Below are positions 55,064 to 63,652 of a stretch of DNA of 64,000 nucleotides, piece after piece. The stretch is taken from assembly GCF_001458255.1 (NCBI RefSeq), contig NZ_CYSB01000039.1:124001-188000 (forward strand). The letters run 5' to 3'. Below the pieces are notes generated by a model. The model was not told where the DNA came from. It made no database searches and saw nothing but the letters and a program-made list of their open reading frames with translations. The DNA comes from Thalassovita autumnalis (GTDB lineage Bacteria; Pseudomonadota; Alphaproteobacteria; Rhodobacterales; Rhodobacteraceae). Numbering within the stretch: position 1 is the first letter of the stretch; each line of letters begins with the position of its first letter. A program made the translations under genes and the position numbers.

Positions 55064-55090
55064 CCTGTACTTTAGTGCAGGTTTTTATTT
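55064..55090 (+). terminator. Orphan plus-strand terminator-like hairpin
   Basis: CCTGTAC (55064-55070) pairs with GTGCAGG (55075-55081), including one G-U pair, around TTTA, followed by TTTTTATTT. No plus-strand gene lies upstream. Confidence 0.6.
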
Positions 55091-55116
55091 GTTTTAGGGG
55101 AGGGATTTGGCGCAAT

Positions 55117-55132
55117 CAACCTAAATAGGTTG
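55117..55132. promoter_or_regulatory. CAACCTA-N2-TAGGTTG palindrome
   Basis: Two perfect 7-bp arms separated by AA, about 145 bp upstream of the TolC-like start. Size and symmetry suit a dimeric repressor such as TetR or MarR types. Confidence 0.4.
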
Positions 55133-55184
55133 CCTTGCAGCAATTACTTTTAGGCCTCTGTGACCTGATGAACACAACCACATG

Positions 55185-55213
55185 GCACAGCGACTTGTGC
55201 AATCCTATGCACA
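55185..55213. promoter_or_regulatory. Interleaved TGTGCA inverted repeats
   Basis: TGTGCA-N6-TGCACA occupies 55196-55213 with perfect arms. GCACA at 55185-55189 also pairs with the TGTGC arm, again near a 6-nt spacer, so three half-sites alternate. Confidence 0.4.
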
Positions 55214-55324
55214 GTGCTCCGAGAACACTCTAGCGCAAACTGCGCGCCAACTTCAGGCCGTAGAAACCACAGAATCACAGGTTTTTGGAAGTGCCCCGGC
55301 GCGACGCGCCATAAAGGTCCCCCA

Positions 55325-55352
55325 AAAGAAATGACCCGCCAGTGGCGGGCCA
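55325..55352 (-). terminator. Terminator of the sugar-importer operon
   Basis: GACCCGCC and GGCGGGCC (55333-55351) form a stem. On the minus strand it is followed by ATTTCTTTT. It lies 20 nt after the substrate-binding-protein stop. Confidence 0.8.
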
Positions 55353-55371
55353 TTCAGGGAGGTTTCAGGTC

Positions 55372-56319
55372 TTAGTCGTAAAGAACCGCAGCAACCTTCG
55401 GATCATCGATGTTGCTGGCATCATAGTAGTAGAAGCCCGTGTCGATCAGCGCCGGGACAGTTTCACCTTTCTGCGCCATCACCGCTGCTTTCACGGTTTC
55501 ATAGCCGATGCCCACCGGGTTCTGGGTGATCGCGCCCGCCATCAGACCGCTGCGGATCGCATCTTTCTGCGCTTTACCGCTGTCATAGCCGATGATGACC
55601 AGATCTTTGGTGCCCAGTTCCTGCACACCGTTCACCACGCCGATGGCCGAGCCTTCGTTGGTGCCGAAGATACCGTCCAGATCCGGGTTGGCGGTCAGGA
55701 TGGCTTTGGTCACTTCGGTGGATTTCAGGTGGTCGCCCTGACCGTACTGTACGGTCACAACCTCAATGTCGGGGTAGTTCGCTTCGATCTGGTTCACAAA
55801 ACCATCGCGACGGTCGATGCCGGTGCGGCTGGTCTGGTCGTGCGCCACAACGGCAACCTTACCTTTGCCGCCGATCAGCTCGGCCATCTTATCAGCCGCC
55901 ATGCCGGCCGCCAGCGCGTTGTCGGTGGTGGCAGTGGCCAGCGGGATGTCACTGTCAACGCCGCTGTCGAAAGCGATCACAGGGATACCGGCCTCATTGG
56001 CCTGACGCAGCAGCGGAATAGCGGCCTGACTGTCCAGCGCGGCAAAACCGATTGCGGCTGGCTTGTTGGCCAGCGCGGCGGCCAGCATGTCAATCTGACG
56101 GTCGACCATGGTTTCATTGTCCGGGCCTTCGAAGGTGATGCGCACACCGTACTCTTCGGCGGCCTGCTCAGCACCGGATTTCACCGCCTGCCAGAACTGG
56201 TGCTGGAAGCCTTTGGAGACCAGCGGGATGTACAGCTCATCTGCGGCCGATGCCATTGAGGCAGGGGCGGTCAGGGCTGCGGCGCTCAGGGCACCCAGGA
56301 TAAAACGACGTGTAAGCAT
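55372..56319 (-). CDS. RbsB-type sugar ABC substrate-binding protein
   Basis: Periplasmic sugar-binding protein of 315 residues. The start at 56319 has GGAGGAG upstream and opens with a twin-arginine-like signal peptide (LTRRFILGALSAAALTAPASMASAA). The type I periplasmic binding fold is clear: LVSKGFQHQFWQAVKSGAEQAA, PAAIGFAALDSQAAIPLLRQANEAGIPVIAFDSGV, then GIFGTNEGSAIGVVNGV. It is the last gene of the importer operon, followed by a terminator. Clustering with 6-deoxysugar catabolic genes makes L-fucose or a similar sugar the likely ligand. Confidence 0.9.
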   Translation of the reverse strand: MLTRRFILGALSAAALTAPASMASAADELYIPLVSKGFQHQFWQAVKSGAEQAAEEYGVRITFEGPDNETMVDRQIDMLAAALANKPAAIGFAALDSQAAIPLLRQANEAGIPVIAFDSGVDSDIPLATATTDNALAAGMAADKMAELIGGKGKVAVVAHDQTSRTGIDRRDGFVNQIEANYPDIEVVTVQYGQGDHLKSTEVTKAILTANPDLDGIFGTNEGSAIGVVNGVQELGTKDLVIIGYDSGKAQKDAIRSGLMAGAITQNPVGIGYETVKAAVMAQKGETVPALIDTGFYYYDASNIDDPKVAAVLYD

Positions 56320-56392
56320 TTGTAACTCCTCCAATTAATGTCACGTTGTCGTTGGTTGGTTGGGGCGGGTCAGGGATCCCACCCCACGGGCC

Positions 56393-57400
56393 TCAGCCCG
56401 ATTTCTTGCGCCGCACCATGTCAGCATAAACCGCCAGAATGATGATCGCGCCGGTCACCACGGTCTGCCATTCCTGCGCCACTGACAGGACGCGCAGACC
56501 ATTGGTCAGAACCGCCATGATCAGGGCGCCGATGATGGTGCCAAGGATGGTGCCGCGGCCGCCCGACAATGAGGTGCCGCCGATCACAACCGCTGCAATC
56601 GCTTCCAGCTCATAGCCCAGACCAAGGGCCGGCTGTGCCGAGTTCAGGCGCGAGGCGATCAGGATACCGCCGATACCGCAGATACCGCCGGCCAGCGCGT
56701 AAATGCGCATTTTCCAGGCGTCAGTGTTCACACCGGACAGGCGCACAGCCTCTTCGTTGGAGCCAAGGGCAAAGGTGTAGCGGCCCAGCACTGTACGGCT
56801 GAGGATGTAGGAGGCCGCAATGGCCACCAGGAACAGGATCAACACCCCGTTCGGGATCGGCAGCGCCGGAATGACTTCCCCGATCAGCGACCCGCGCGAG
56901 ATTTGGTCAAACCCCGGCGTGTCGTTGAAATAGATCGGCCGGGTGCCCGAGATGACCAGCGACAGGCCTTTCAGGATCAGCATCATGCCAAGGGTGGCGA
57001 TGAACGGCGGGATCTTCATCTTAGCCACAAAGGTGCCCGAGGCCAGGCCGCAAAGCGCGCCTGCGCCAATTGCAGCGGCAACACCCAGCAGCAGCGGCAT
57101 GCCCATGTAGGTCAGCACGACACCGGCGATCACCGCGCAGAAGGTCATCAGCGTGCCCACCGACAGATCGATGCCCCCGGTGATGATCACCAGTGTCGCC
57201 GCCACCGCCAACACCCCGTTGACCGAGGTCGCCTGCAGAATCGCGATCATGTTTGAGGTCTGCATGAAGTTCGGCGAAGCGATCGAGAAACCGATCAGCA
57301 AGGCGATCAAACTGGCGAAGGCCAATAGCTTCTGATAGGCGCCACTGTCGCCCAGATTGGCCAGTGGGGATTTTTCTTTCACGTCAGATACGGTGCTCAT
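56393..57400 (-). CDS. RbsC-type sugar ABC permease
   Basis: A 335-residue inner-membrane permease with 8-10 hydrophobic segments and family blocks VNGVLAVAATLVIITGGIDLSVGTLM, FVAKMKIPPFIATLGMMLI and GLGYELEAIAAVVIGGTSLSGGRGTILGT. Its ATG overlaps the ATPase stop by one base (TAATG), so translation is coupled. A 73-nt gap to the binding-protein gene allows different expression levels. Confidence 0.94.
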   Translation of the reverse strand: MSTVSDVKEKSPLANLGDSGAYQKLLAFASLIALLIGFSIASPNFMQTSNMIAILQATSVNGVLAVAATLVIITGGIDLSVGTLMTFCAVIAGVVLTYMGMPLLLGVAAAIGAGALCGLASGTFVAKMKIPPFIATLGMMLILKGLSLVISGTRPIYFNDTPGFDQISRGSLIGEVIPALPIPNGVLILFLVAIAASYILSRTVLGRYTFALGSNEEAVRLSGVNTDAWKMRIYALAGGICGIGGILIASRLNSAQPALGLGYELEAIAAVVIGGTSLSGGRGTILGTIIGALIMAVLTNGLRVLSVAQEWQTVVTGAIIILAVYADMVRRKKSG

Positions 57401-58923
57401 TAGACTGTCTCCGCTACACGCATGGCGGCATCCCGTTGGGTCGCCAGCTGCATGATGTCTTCTTGGGTTGTTTCTTTGCCGCCGGGCAGGATGCCGGTCA
57501 GACGGCCCTCACACATCACCGCGATCCGGTGACTGAGGCGCATGATTTCGGGCAGTTCAGATGAGATGACGATGATCGTCTTGCCCTCTGACGCCAGCTC
57601 TTCCAACAGTTTGTAGATTTCCGATTTCGCCCCGATGTCGATGCCCCGGGTCGGCTCATCAAAGATCAGGATGTCACAGTCGCGCAGCAGCCATTTGGCG
57701 ATCACAACCTTCTGCTGATTGCCACCTGAGAGCAGCCGAACTTCCTGACTGTCCGACGGGGTGCGGATACCAAGCTGATGGATGAAGAATTTGGCGGTGT
57801 CCGCCATCTTATCCTCATTCAGCACCCCCTGACGCGAGGCAAACAGATCCAGCGAGGACAGCGCGATGTTGTCCCGCACATTCATGCCCGTCGCCAGACC
57901 GAAGTGTTTGCGATCCTCCGACAGGTAGCCGATCCCGGCCTTCACCGCGTCGCTGGGCGATTGAATATCAACCTTCGCGCCATGCACCTCAATGACACCG
58001 GCGTCGCGACGGTCCGCCCCGAAGATGGCGCGTGCCACCTCCGTCCGGCCCGCGCCCATCAGGCCTGCAAAACCCAGGATCTCGCCACGCTGCACCGCGA
58101 AGCTGACATCTTTGATCTCTTTACCGCGGCTTAGGCCCTGAACCTTCAGCGATACCTCAGCGCCGCCCAGATCAGGCACCTCCAGCGGCTTCTCATTGAC
58201 CTCACGGCCCACCATCATCGCGATGATTTGACTGATCGGCGTCTCCGCAGCACCAACCGTGCCCACATATTCGCCGTCCCGCATCACGGTGACCCGATCC
58301 GCGATCTGTTTCAGCTCATCCATCTTGTGGCTGATGTAAACAATCCCCACACCTTCGGATTTCAGGCGTCGAATGATGGCAAACAGCTCAGCAATCTCGG
58401 CGTCGTTCAGCGCCGCTGTCGGCTCATCCATGATCAGTACCCTGGAGCGAAACGACAGCGCCTTGGCGATCTCCACCATCTGCTGCTTGGCGATTGTCAG
58501 CGACCCAACCAGCACCTTGGGATCAAGGTTCAGGTTCATCGAGGCAAAGATTTCTGCCGTCTTGGCGTTCAGCGCCACCTCATCCAGCCGGCCAAAGCTT
58601 TTGCGCGGCTCGCGGCCGATGAAAATATTCTGCGCGGCGGTCAGGTCGTTCATCAGGCTCAACTCCTGATGAATGATGCCGATGCCCAGATCCTGTGCTT
58701 CCCCCGGTGTTGTCGGATTGACGCTTTGCCCTGCGATGATCAGATCACCACCGTCGCGCTGATAGATCCCAGAAAGGATCTTCATCAGCGTGGACTTGCC
58801 CGCGCCATTTTCCCCCATCAGAGCATGTACCTCGCCAGGGGCAATATCGAACTGCACGCTTTTGAGCGCGTGCACGCCGGGGAAATACTTTTCAATCCCC
58901 GTCATCTCGACCAGCTTAGACAT
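57400..58923 (-). CDS. RbsA-type sugar ABC ATPase
   Basis: A 507-residue ATPase with two nucleotide-binding domains. The first has Walker [10 protein letters not shown] (near residue 38) and signature [14 protein letters not shown] with Walker [12 protein letters not shown]. The second has [29 protein letters not shown] and [13 protein letters not shown]. The second Walker A is degenerate, as is normal for this family. Belongs with the permease and binding protein. Confidence 0.95.
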   Translation of the reverse strand: MSKLVEMTGIEKYFPGVHALKSVQFDIAPGEVHALMGENGAGKSTLMKILSGIYQRDGGDLIIAGQSVNPTTPGEAQDLGIGIIHQELSLMNDLTAAQNIFIGREPRKSFGRLDEVALNAKTAEIFASMNLNLDPKVLVGSLTIAKQQMVEIAKALSFRSRVLIMDEPTAALNDAEIAELFAIIRRLKSEGVGIVYISHKMDELKQIADRVTVMRDGEYVGTVGAAETPISQIIAMMVGREVNEKPLEVPDLGGAEVSLKVQGLSRGKEIKDVSFAVQRGEILGFAGLMGAGRTEVARAIFGADRRDAGVIEVHGAKVDIQSPSDAVKAGIGYLSEDRKHFGLATGMNVRDNIALSSLDLFASRQGVLNEDKMADTAKFFIHQLGIRTPSDSQEVRLLSGGNQQKVVIAKWLLRDCDILIFDEPTRGIDIGAKSEIYKLLEELASEGKTIIVISSELPEIMRLSHRIAVMCEGRLTGILPGGKETTQEDIMQLATQRDAAMRVAETV

Positions 58924-58968
58924 GTCTCCTCCCTTCTTTCTTTGAACGTCCGTTTCGGTTCGGCGGCG

Positions 58969-60534
58969 CTACATCACCGCGCCAATTTGCCAGGGCACGA
59001 ATTCCACGCCCCCAAATCCCAGCTCCTCACTTTTGGTTTTCTCCCCCGAGGCCACGCGGATCAGCAGTTCGAAAAGCTCCTCACCCTTCGCCTCAACGCT
59101 GATCCCGTCGGTCACAATGTCCCCGCAGTTCAGGTCCATGTCCTCAGACAGGCGGGCGTACATTTCAGAATTGGTGGACAGCTTGATGCAGGGTGTCGGC
59201 TGATAGCCCGAGACCGAGCCGCGCCCGGTGGTAAAGACAATCAGGTTCGCCCCCGAGGCCACCTGACCGGTCACCGAACAGGGGTCAAAGCCGGGGCTGT
59301 CCATGAAGACAAAGCCCTTGCGGTCAATCTTCTCCGCAAACTTGTAGACCCCGCTCAACGGCGCCATGCCGCCCTTGGCCACAGCCCCCAGCGATTTCTC
59401 AAGAATGGTGGTCAACCCGCCGCGCTTGTTGCCTGGGCTTGGGTTGTTGTCCATCTCGCCGCCGTTGCGGGCACAGTAATCTTCCCACCAGACCACACGT
59501 TCGATCAGTTTTTCACCGATCTCGGCATTTTCGGCGCGGCGGGTCAGCAGGTGTTCAGCACCGTAGATTTCAGATGTTTCCGACAGGATCGTGGTGCCAC
59601 CGCGGCGCACCAGCAGATCCGAGGCATAGCCCAGCGCCGGGTTCGCCGTGATGCCGGAATAGCCATCCGAGCCACCACATTGCATCCCGACGGTGATTTC
59701 GCTGACCGGGGCCGGGGCGCGTTCGGCTTTGTTGGCCTCGGCAAGGATGCCCTGCAGCTGCTCCAGCCCACGTTCGATCGTGCGACGGGTGCCGCCTTCG
59801 TTCTGGATCGTCATGTAGCGCAGGATCCCGTCCGGGCGGATCGGCTGACCGCCCACCAGATCCTGTAACTGCATCACTTCGCAGCCCAGCCCGACCAGCA
59901 GGATGCCGCCAAAATTGGGATGCTGCGCGTAGCCCGACAGGGTGCGGAACAGGGTCTCATACCCCTCATTCACCCCCGACATGCCGCAGCCGGTGCCATG
60001 CACAATTGGCACAATCCCGTCGATGTTTGGAAACTGCTCCAGCAGGCCAGCACGCTCCGCAGCCTCTGTGATGAACCGCGCAACAGACCCCGAACAATTC
60101 ACCGTGGTCACGATGCCCACGTAGTTGCGAGTGCCCACCCGGCCGTCAGCACGGTGATAGCCCATGAACGTCCGGCCATCGGTGATCGGCTCCAACGGCA
60201 CGGCGGCGCTGGCGTGGGCGTAATCCTGTTTGTGATCCCCCATGCCCAGATTGTCACTGTGGACATGGGCGCCGGGCAGGATGTCACATTTGGCCTGACC
60301 GATAATCTGACCGTAGCGCACCATATTTGCGCCCGATGCGATCGGCTGCGAGGCGATTTTGTGTCCCCGTGGAACAGGGCTCTGGGTGGTGCAATCATAG
60401 CCCACCAATTCTGCATTCGCCGGCAGGTCTTGCAGGGCGATCACCACGTTGTCCTGCGGATTCAGCCGCAGGACCTTACGATCCGAATCCCCACCAAAAC
60501 CCTGTAATTTATTATCTTTTTCCAATTTCAGCAT
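58969..60534 (-). CDS. UxaA/GarD-family sugar-acid dehydratase
   Basis: A 521-residue dehydratase of the altronate/galactarate family, from the ATG at 60534 (in-frame extension to 60582 is unconserved). An N-terminal SAF-type domain (about 1-95) precedes the catalytic domain (HRADGRVGTRNYVGIVTTVNCSGSVA; GIVPIVHGTGCGMSG; VGMQCGGSDGYSGITANPALGYASDLLVRRGGTTILSETSEIYGAE). Conserved cysteines suit a metal or Fe-S site. It is the first gene of the importer operon and faces the GntR gene. In the L-fucose-type pathway its substrate would be L-fuconate. Confidence 0.9.
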   Translation of the reverse strand: MLKLEKDNKLQGFGGDSDRKVLRLNPQDNVVIALQDLPANAELVGYDCTTQSPVPRGHKIASQPIASGANMVRYGQIIGQAKCDILPGAHVHSDNLGMGDHKQDYAHASAAVPLEPITDGRTFMGYHRADGRVGTRNYVGIVTTVNCSGSVARFITEAAERAGLLEQFPNIDGIVPIVHGTGCGMSGVNEGYETLFRTLSGYAQHPNFGGILLVGLGCEVMQLQDLVGGQPIRPDGILRYMTIQNEGGTRRTIERGLEQLQGILAEANKAERAPAPVSEITVGMQCGGSDGYSGITANPALGYASDLLVRRGGTTILSETSEIYGAEHLLTRRAENAEIGEKLIERVVWWEDYCARNGGEMDNNPSPGNKRGGLTTILEKSLGAVAKGGMAPLSGVYKFAEKIDRKGFVFMDSPGFDPCSVTGQVASGANLIVFTTGRGSVSGYQPTPCIKLSTNSEMYARLSEDMDLNCGDIVTDGISVEAKGEELFELLIRVASGEKTKSEELGFGGVEFVPWQIGAVM

Positions 60535-60589
60535 TGCTTTCTCTCTTACCGACCCTTTTTGGCTAAACTGCCAACACAACACTTGTCAA

Positions 60590-60601
60590 CTAACATGTTA
60601 G
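60590..60601. promoter_or_regulatory. Candidate GntR operator
   Basis: CTAACATGTTAG is a perfect 12-bp palindrome between the divergent dehydratase and GntR genes, 19 nt before the GntR start. It is well placed to control both. Confidence 0.6.
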
Positions 60602-60619
60602 AATGATAGATGTATCAGT

Positions 60620-61333
60620 ATGGATAATACGAACGACATTGATGCGGCCTTGCTTGCTGATATCTCGACCCTTGAGGGCTCCTTGGCCCAACGGGTGTAT
60701 CAGGCAATGAAAGAGGCCATTCTGGCGCTGGACTTTCCGCCCGGCGCCAATGTGAGAAAGGCGCCGATCTGTGAGAAACTTGGTGTTTCACGCGCCCCGG
60801 TGACCGAAGCCATCGCCCGTTTGGCCAATGACGGGCTGGTTGATGTGGTGCCCCAATCCGGCACCCATGTGTCCTATTTTTCGATGGACGAAATCCGCGA
60901 GGGTGTGTTCCTGCGCGAAGCGCTGGAAGTGGCAACGGTTGCCAAGGTGGCCCGCGACATCACCGACGATCAGCTGAAAAAACTCAGCCGCAACATGCGC
61001 CTGCAGGAGCTGCTGGTCGATGACGATGATACTGCCGGCTTCTATCAGGCAGATGAAGAATTCCACCACCTGCTGATGGAGTTCACCGGCTTTCAGCGGC
61101 TGCCCGATGTGGCACAGACCGTGTCACTGCAGGTAACCCGTGCGCGCCTTCTGCTGCTGCCAACGCCCGGCCGTGTGGCCGAAACGCTGGAAGAGCACCG
61201 CGCCCTGTTCAACGCCATTCGCAACCGTGACGAACTGGCAGCACAGCGTGAAATGCACCGCCACATCGGCCAGTTGTTACCGCGTATCGCGGCTCTTCAA
61301 GCTGAAAAACCAGAGCTGTTTGAGAAGCAATAA
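60620..61333 (+). CDS. GntR/FadR-family regulator of the sugar locus
   Basis: A 237-residue repressor. The winged helix lies at about 20-85 (LAQRVYQAMKEAILALDFPPGA; CEKLGVSRAPVTEAIARLANDGLVDVVPQSGTHV). The FCD domain follows, with metal-type residues in REALEVATVAKVAR, EFHHLLMEF and EEHRALFNAIRNRD. It is divergent from the dehydratase-importer operon and upstream of the catabolic genes, so it probably senses a pathway intermediate and controls both directions. Confidence 0.92.
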   Translation: MDNTNDIDAALLADISTLEGSLAQRVYQAMKEAILALDFPPGANVRKAPICEKLGVSRAPVTEAIARLANDGLVDVVPQSGTHVSYFSMDEIREGVFLREALEVATVAKVARDITDDQLKKLSRNMRLQELLVDDDDTAGFYQADEEFHHLLMEFTGFQRLPDVAQTVSLQVTRARLLLLPTPGRVAETLEEHRALFNAIRNRDELAAQREMHRHIGQLLPRIAALQAEKPELFEKQ

Positions 61334-61350
61334 GACCATCGAGACCTGAC

Positions 61351-62403
61351 ATGAGCACATCCAAACTGCGACTTTTGAACCAGCGCACATCGCGCCCTGT
61401 CCCCTTGACGCAGTTGGGATTTGGCGGCGCCCCATTGGGCAACCTCTACCGCAAGGTCGAAGAGCAGGATGCGCAGGCAGCGCTGCAAGCGGCCTATGAC
61501 TGCGGCGCCCGCTTCTTTGATACTGCGCCGCAATACGGGCTGGGCCGATCCGAGATGCGATTTGCCACCGCCCTGCAACGGTTTGGCCGGGAAAACATCC
61601 AGCTTTCAACCAAAGTGGGCCGGTTGCTGCTGGATTGCGAACCGCATGAGGTCACCCCCGAAGCCTTTGTCAACGTGCCGCAGAAACGGATCGTTTTTGA
61701 TTACAGCTATGACGGGGTGATGCGTTCCTATGAGGAAAGCAAAGCGCGCCTTGACGTGGATGCGGTGGATATCCTCTTGGTGCATGATGTCTGCGCCTTC
61801 AGTCAGGGCAGCCAGGACGCCTCGGACGCGAAGGTGCGCGAGCTGTTTGATGGCGGCGGCTACCGCGCGTTGAGTGAGCTGCGCGATGCAGGCGAAGTGG
61901 CGGCCATCGGCGCTGGCGTCAACGAATGGCAGGTCTGCGAACGCCTGCTGGGCCTTGGGGATTTTGACGGTTTCCTGCTGGCCGGGCGCTACACCCTGCT
62001 GGAGCAAGAGGCGCTCGACAGCTTCCTGCCGCTTTGTGAAAAACGCGATGTTGGGATCATTCTGGGAGGGCCCTACAACTCGGGCATTCTGGCCACCGGC
62101 GCGGTGCCGGGGGCCAAGTATAACTATGCCGACGCCCCGCCAGACATCATGGAACGGGTCCGCCGGATTGAGGCGGTCTGCGCTGCCCATGACACCCCGC
62201 TGATCGCGGCCGCGCTGCAATTTGTGCTGGGCCACCCCTGTATCAAAACCGTGGTGCCCGGTGCCGTCTCCGCCGCCGAGGTACAGGCCAACGCGGCGCT
62301 GATGGAACGCCAGATCCCTACCGCCCTGTGGCAGGATCTGCGGGCCGAAGGGTTGATCCGCCCAGACGCGCCGCTACCGTCGGAGTTGACCGATGCTGCG
62401 TAA
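61351..62403 (+). CDS. Aldo/keto reductase, L-fucose-dehydrogenase-like
   Basis: A 350-residue NAD(P)-dependent oxidoreductase of the class that includes L-fucose/D-arabinose dehydrogenase and pyridoxal 4-dehydrogenase. Catalytic tetrad positions are visible: FFDTAPQYGLGRSE (Asp and Tyr), STKVGRLL (Lys) and DILLVHDV (His). C-terminal cofactor residues are in KTVVPGAVSAAEVQAN. It starts 17 nt after the GntR gene and overlaps fucU by 11 nt. It probably oxidises the sugar to its lactone. Confidence 0.88.
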   Translation: MSTSKLRLLNQRTSRPVPLTQLGFGGAPLGNLYRKVEEQDAQAALQAAYDCGARFFDTAPQYGLGRSEMRFATALQRFGRENIQLSTKVGRLLLDCEPHEVTPEAFVNVPQKRIVFDYSYDGVMRSYEESKARLDVDAVDILLVHDVCAFSQGSQDASDAKVRELFDGGGYRALSELRDAGEVAAIGAGVNEWQVCERLLGLGDFDGFLLAGRYTLLEQEALDSFLPLCEKRDVGIILGGPYNSGILATGAVPGAKYNYADAPPDIMERVRRIEAVCAAHDTPLIAAALQFVLGHPCIKTVVPGAVSAAEVQANAALMERQIPTALWQDLRAEGLIRPDAPLPSELTDAA

Positions 62404-62821
62404 CATCGACCCGATCCTGTCCCCCGAGCTGCTGAAGACCCTGCGCGCGATGGGCCATGGCGATGAGATCGTGATCGCCGATGCGAATTTCCCGGCCAGC
62501 AGCCTTGGCCCTGCCTGCATCCGCGCGGATGGATCCAGCGCCAGTGAGATGCTGCGCGCTGTGCTGCAGGTCATGCCGCTGGACCGCTACGTGGCGGATC
62601 CCGCCCTGACCATGCAGGTCGTTGACGCCACGGAGGACGTGCCCGCAGCGGTGGCGGATTTCAACACCATCATCCAAGAAGTTGCCGACAATCCCGTGCC
62701 GACCCAAAGCCTTGAGCGGTTTGCCTTCTACGATCGCGCCGCCACGGCCTATGCGGTTGTGCAGACGGGCGAAACACGGCTTTACGGCAACATCATCCTG
62801 AAAAAGGGTGTGATCGGATGA
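62393..62821 (+). CDS. fucU: RbsD/FucU-type mutarotase
   Basis: A 142-residue mutarotase interconverting sugar anomers. Typical residues: LSPELLKTLRAMGHGDEIVIADANFPA near the N-terminus and FYDRAATAYAVVQTGETRLYGNIILKKGV at the end. It is closer to FucU (L-fucose) than to RbsD by these blocks. The start overlaps the reductase gene by 11 nt and the stop overlaps the next start (ATGA). Confidence 0.9.
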   Translation: MLRNIDPILSPELLKTLRAMGHGDEIVIADANFPASSLGPACIRADGSSASEMLRAVLQVMPLDRYVADPALTMQVVDATEDVPAAVADFNTIIQEVADNPVPTQSLERFAFYDRAATAYAVVQTGETRLYGNIILKKGVIG

Positions 62822-63648
62822 GGCTGGACGCGCATCAACACTTCTGGGCGCTGGCCCGTGGCGACTATGGCTGGCTGACGCCCGAACTGGCGCCGATCTA
62901 CCGGGATTTCCTGCCCGATGACCTGTCGCCGATCCTCAGCAAATGGAACATCGACGGCACCCTGCTGGTTCAGGCCGCGCCGACGGTTGCCGAAACCCGC
63001 TTCATGCTGGACCTTGCCCATAAAACCCCCTTTATCAAAGGGGTTGTCGGCTGGATCGACTTTGAAGCAGCAGACGCCGTCGATCAGCTCAATCAACTGG
63101 CGCAGGATCCGTATCTGCTGGGCATTCGCCCGATGATCCAGGACATCCCGGATGTGGATTGGATGCTGAACCCTCAGTTCACCCCGGTGTTCGAGGCGCT
63201 CATCCACCACGATCTGGTTTTTGACGCCCTCACCCTGCCGCAGCACCTGACCGCACTGCATCAGCTGGCGCAACGCCACCCGGAGATGCGGATTGTCATC
63301 GATCACGGCGCCAAGCCGCTGATTGCCAAAGGGCAGATCACGGAGTGGGCTGCTGATATGACCGCGCTTGCCGCGCTGGAAAACATCCGCTGCAAACTCT
63401 CCGGTCTGGTGACCGAAGCTGGCACACCCTGGGCCCTCAAAGATCTGGAACCCTACGTGCAGCACCTGTTGCAGACCTTCGGCCCCCGCCGGCTGATCTG
63501 GGGCAGTGACTGGCCGGTCTGCACCCTTGCCGCCAGCTATGACACCTGGATGGACACCAGTGAGGCCTTGCTGACCGACCTGTCCGCCGAAGATCGCGCC
63601 GCCATCTTTGGCCTCAATGCCATGACGACCTACAACATCAGGACCTGA
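62818..63648 (+). CDS. Amidohydrolase-family sugar lactonase (L-fuconolactonase-like)
   Basis: A 276-residue cog3618-type amidohydrolase that opens aldonolactones. Metal/active-site motifs: DAHQHFWALARGDYGWL at the N-terminus, FDALTLPQHL, RIVIDHGAKP and the final LIWGSDWPVC. In the 6-deoxysugar pathway it would hydrolyse L-fuconolactone to L-fuconate, giving the dehydratase its substrate. Overlaps fucU by 4 nt; the next gene starts 4 nt after its stop. Confidence 0.92.
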   Translation: MRLDAHQHFWALARGDYGWLTPELAPIYRDFLPDDLSPILSKWNIDGTLLVQAAPTVAETRFMLDLAHKTPFIKGVVGWIDFEAADAVDQLNQLAQDPYLLGIRPMIQDIPDVDWMLNPQFTPVFEALIHHDLVFDALTLPQHLTALHQLAQRHPEMRIVIDHGAKPLIAKGQITEWAADMTALAALENIRCKLSGLVTEAGTPWALKDLEPYVQHLLQTFGPRRLIWGSDWPVCTLAASYDTWMDTSEALLTDLSAEDRAAIFGLNAMTTYNIRT

Positions 63649-63652
63649 CCCC

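Larger units (their letters stand above)
54973..55324. promoter_or_regulatory. Upstream region of the giant-protein operon
   Basis: A 350-bp AT-richer gap with no gene visible. It contains a plus-strand terminator-like hairpin, a 16-bp palindrome and an interleaved TGTGCA inverted-repeat cluster, listed separately. Confidence 0.5.

Noticed and set aside
58228-59868. 546-codon plus-strand open frame
   Set aside because: It is antisense to the ABC ATPase and dehydratase genes, which have unmistakable motifs; its product is not like any family.
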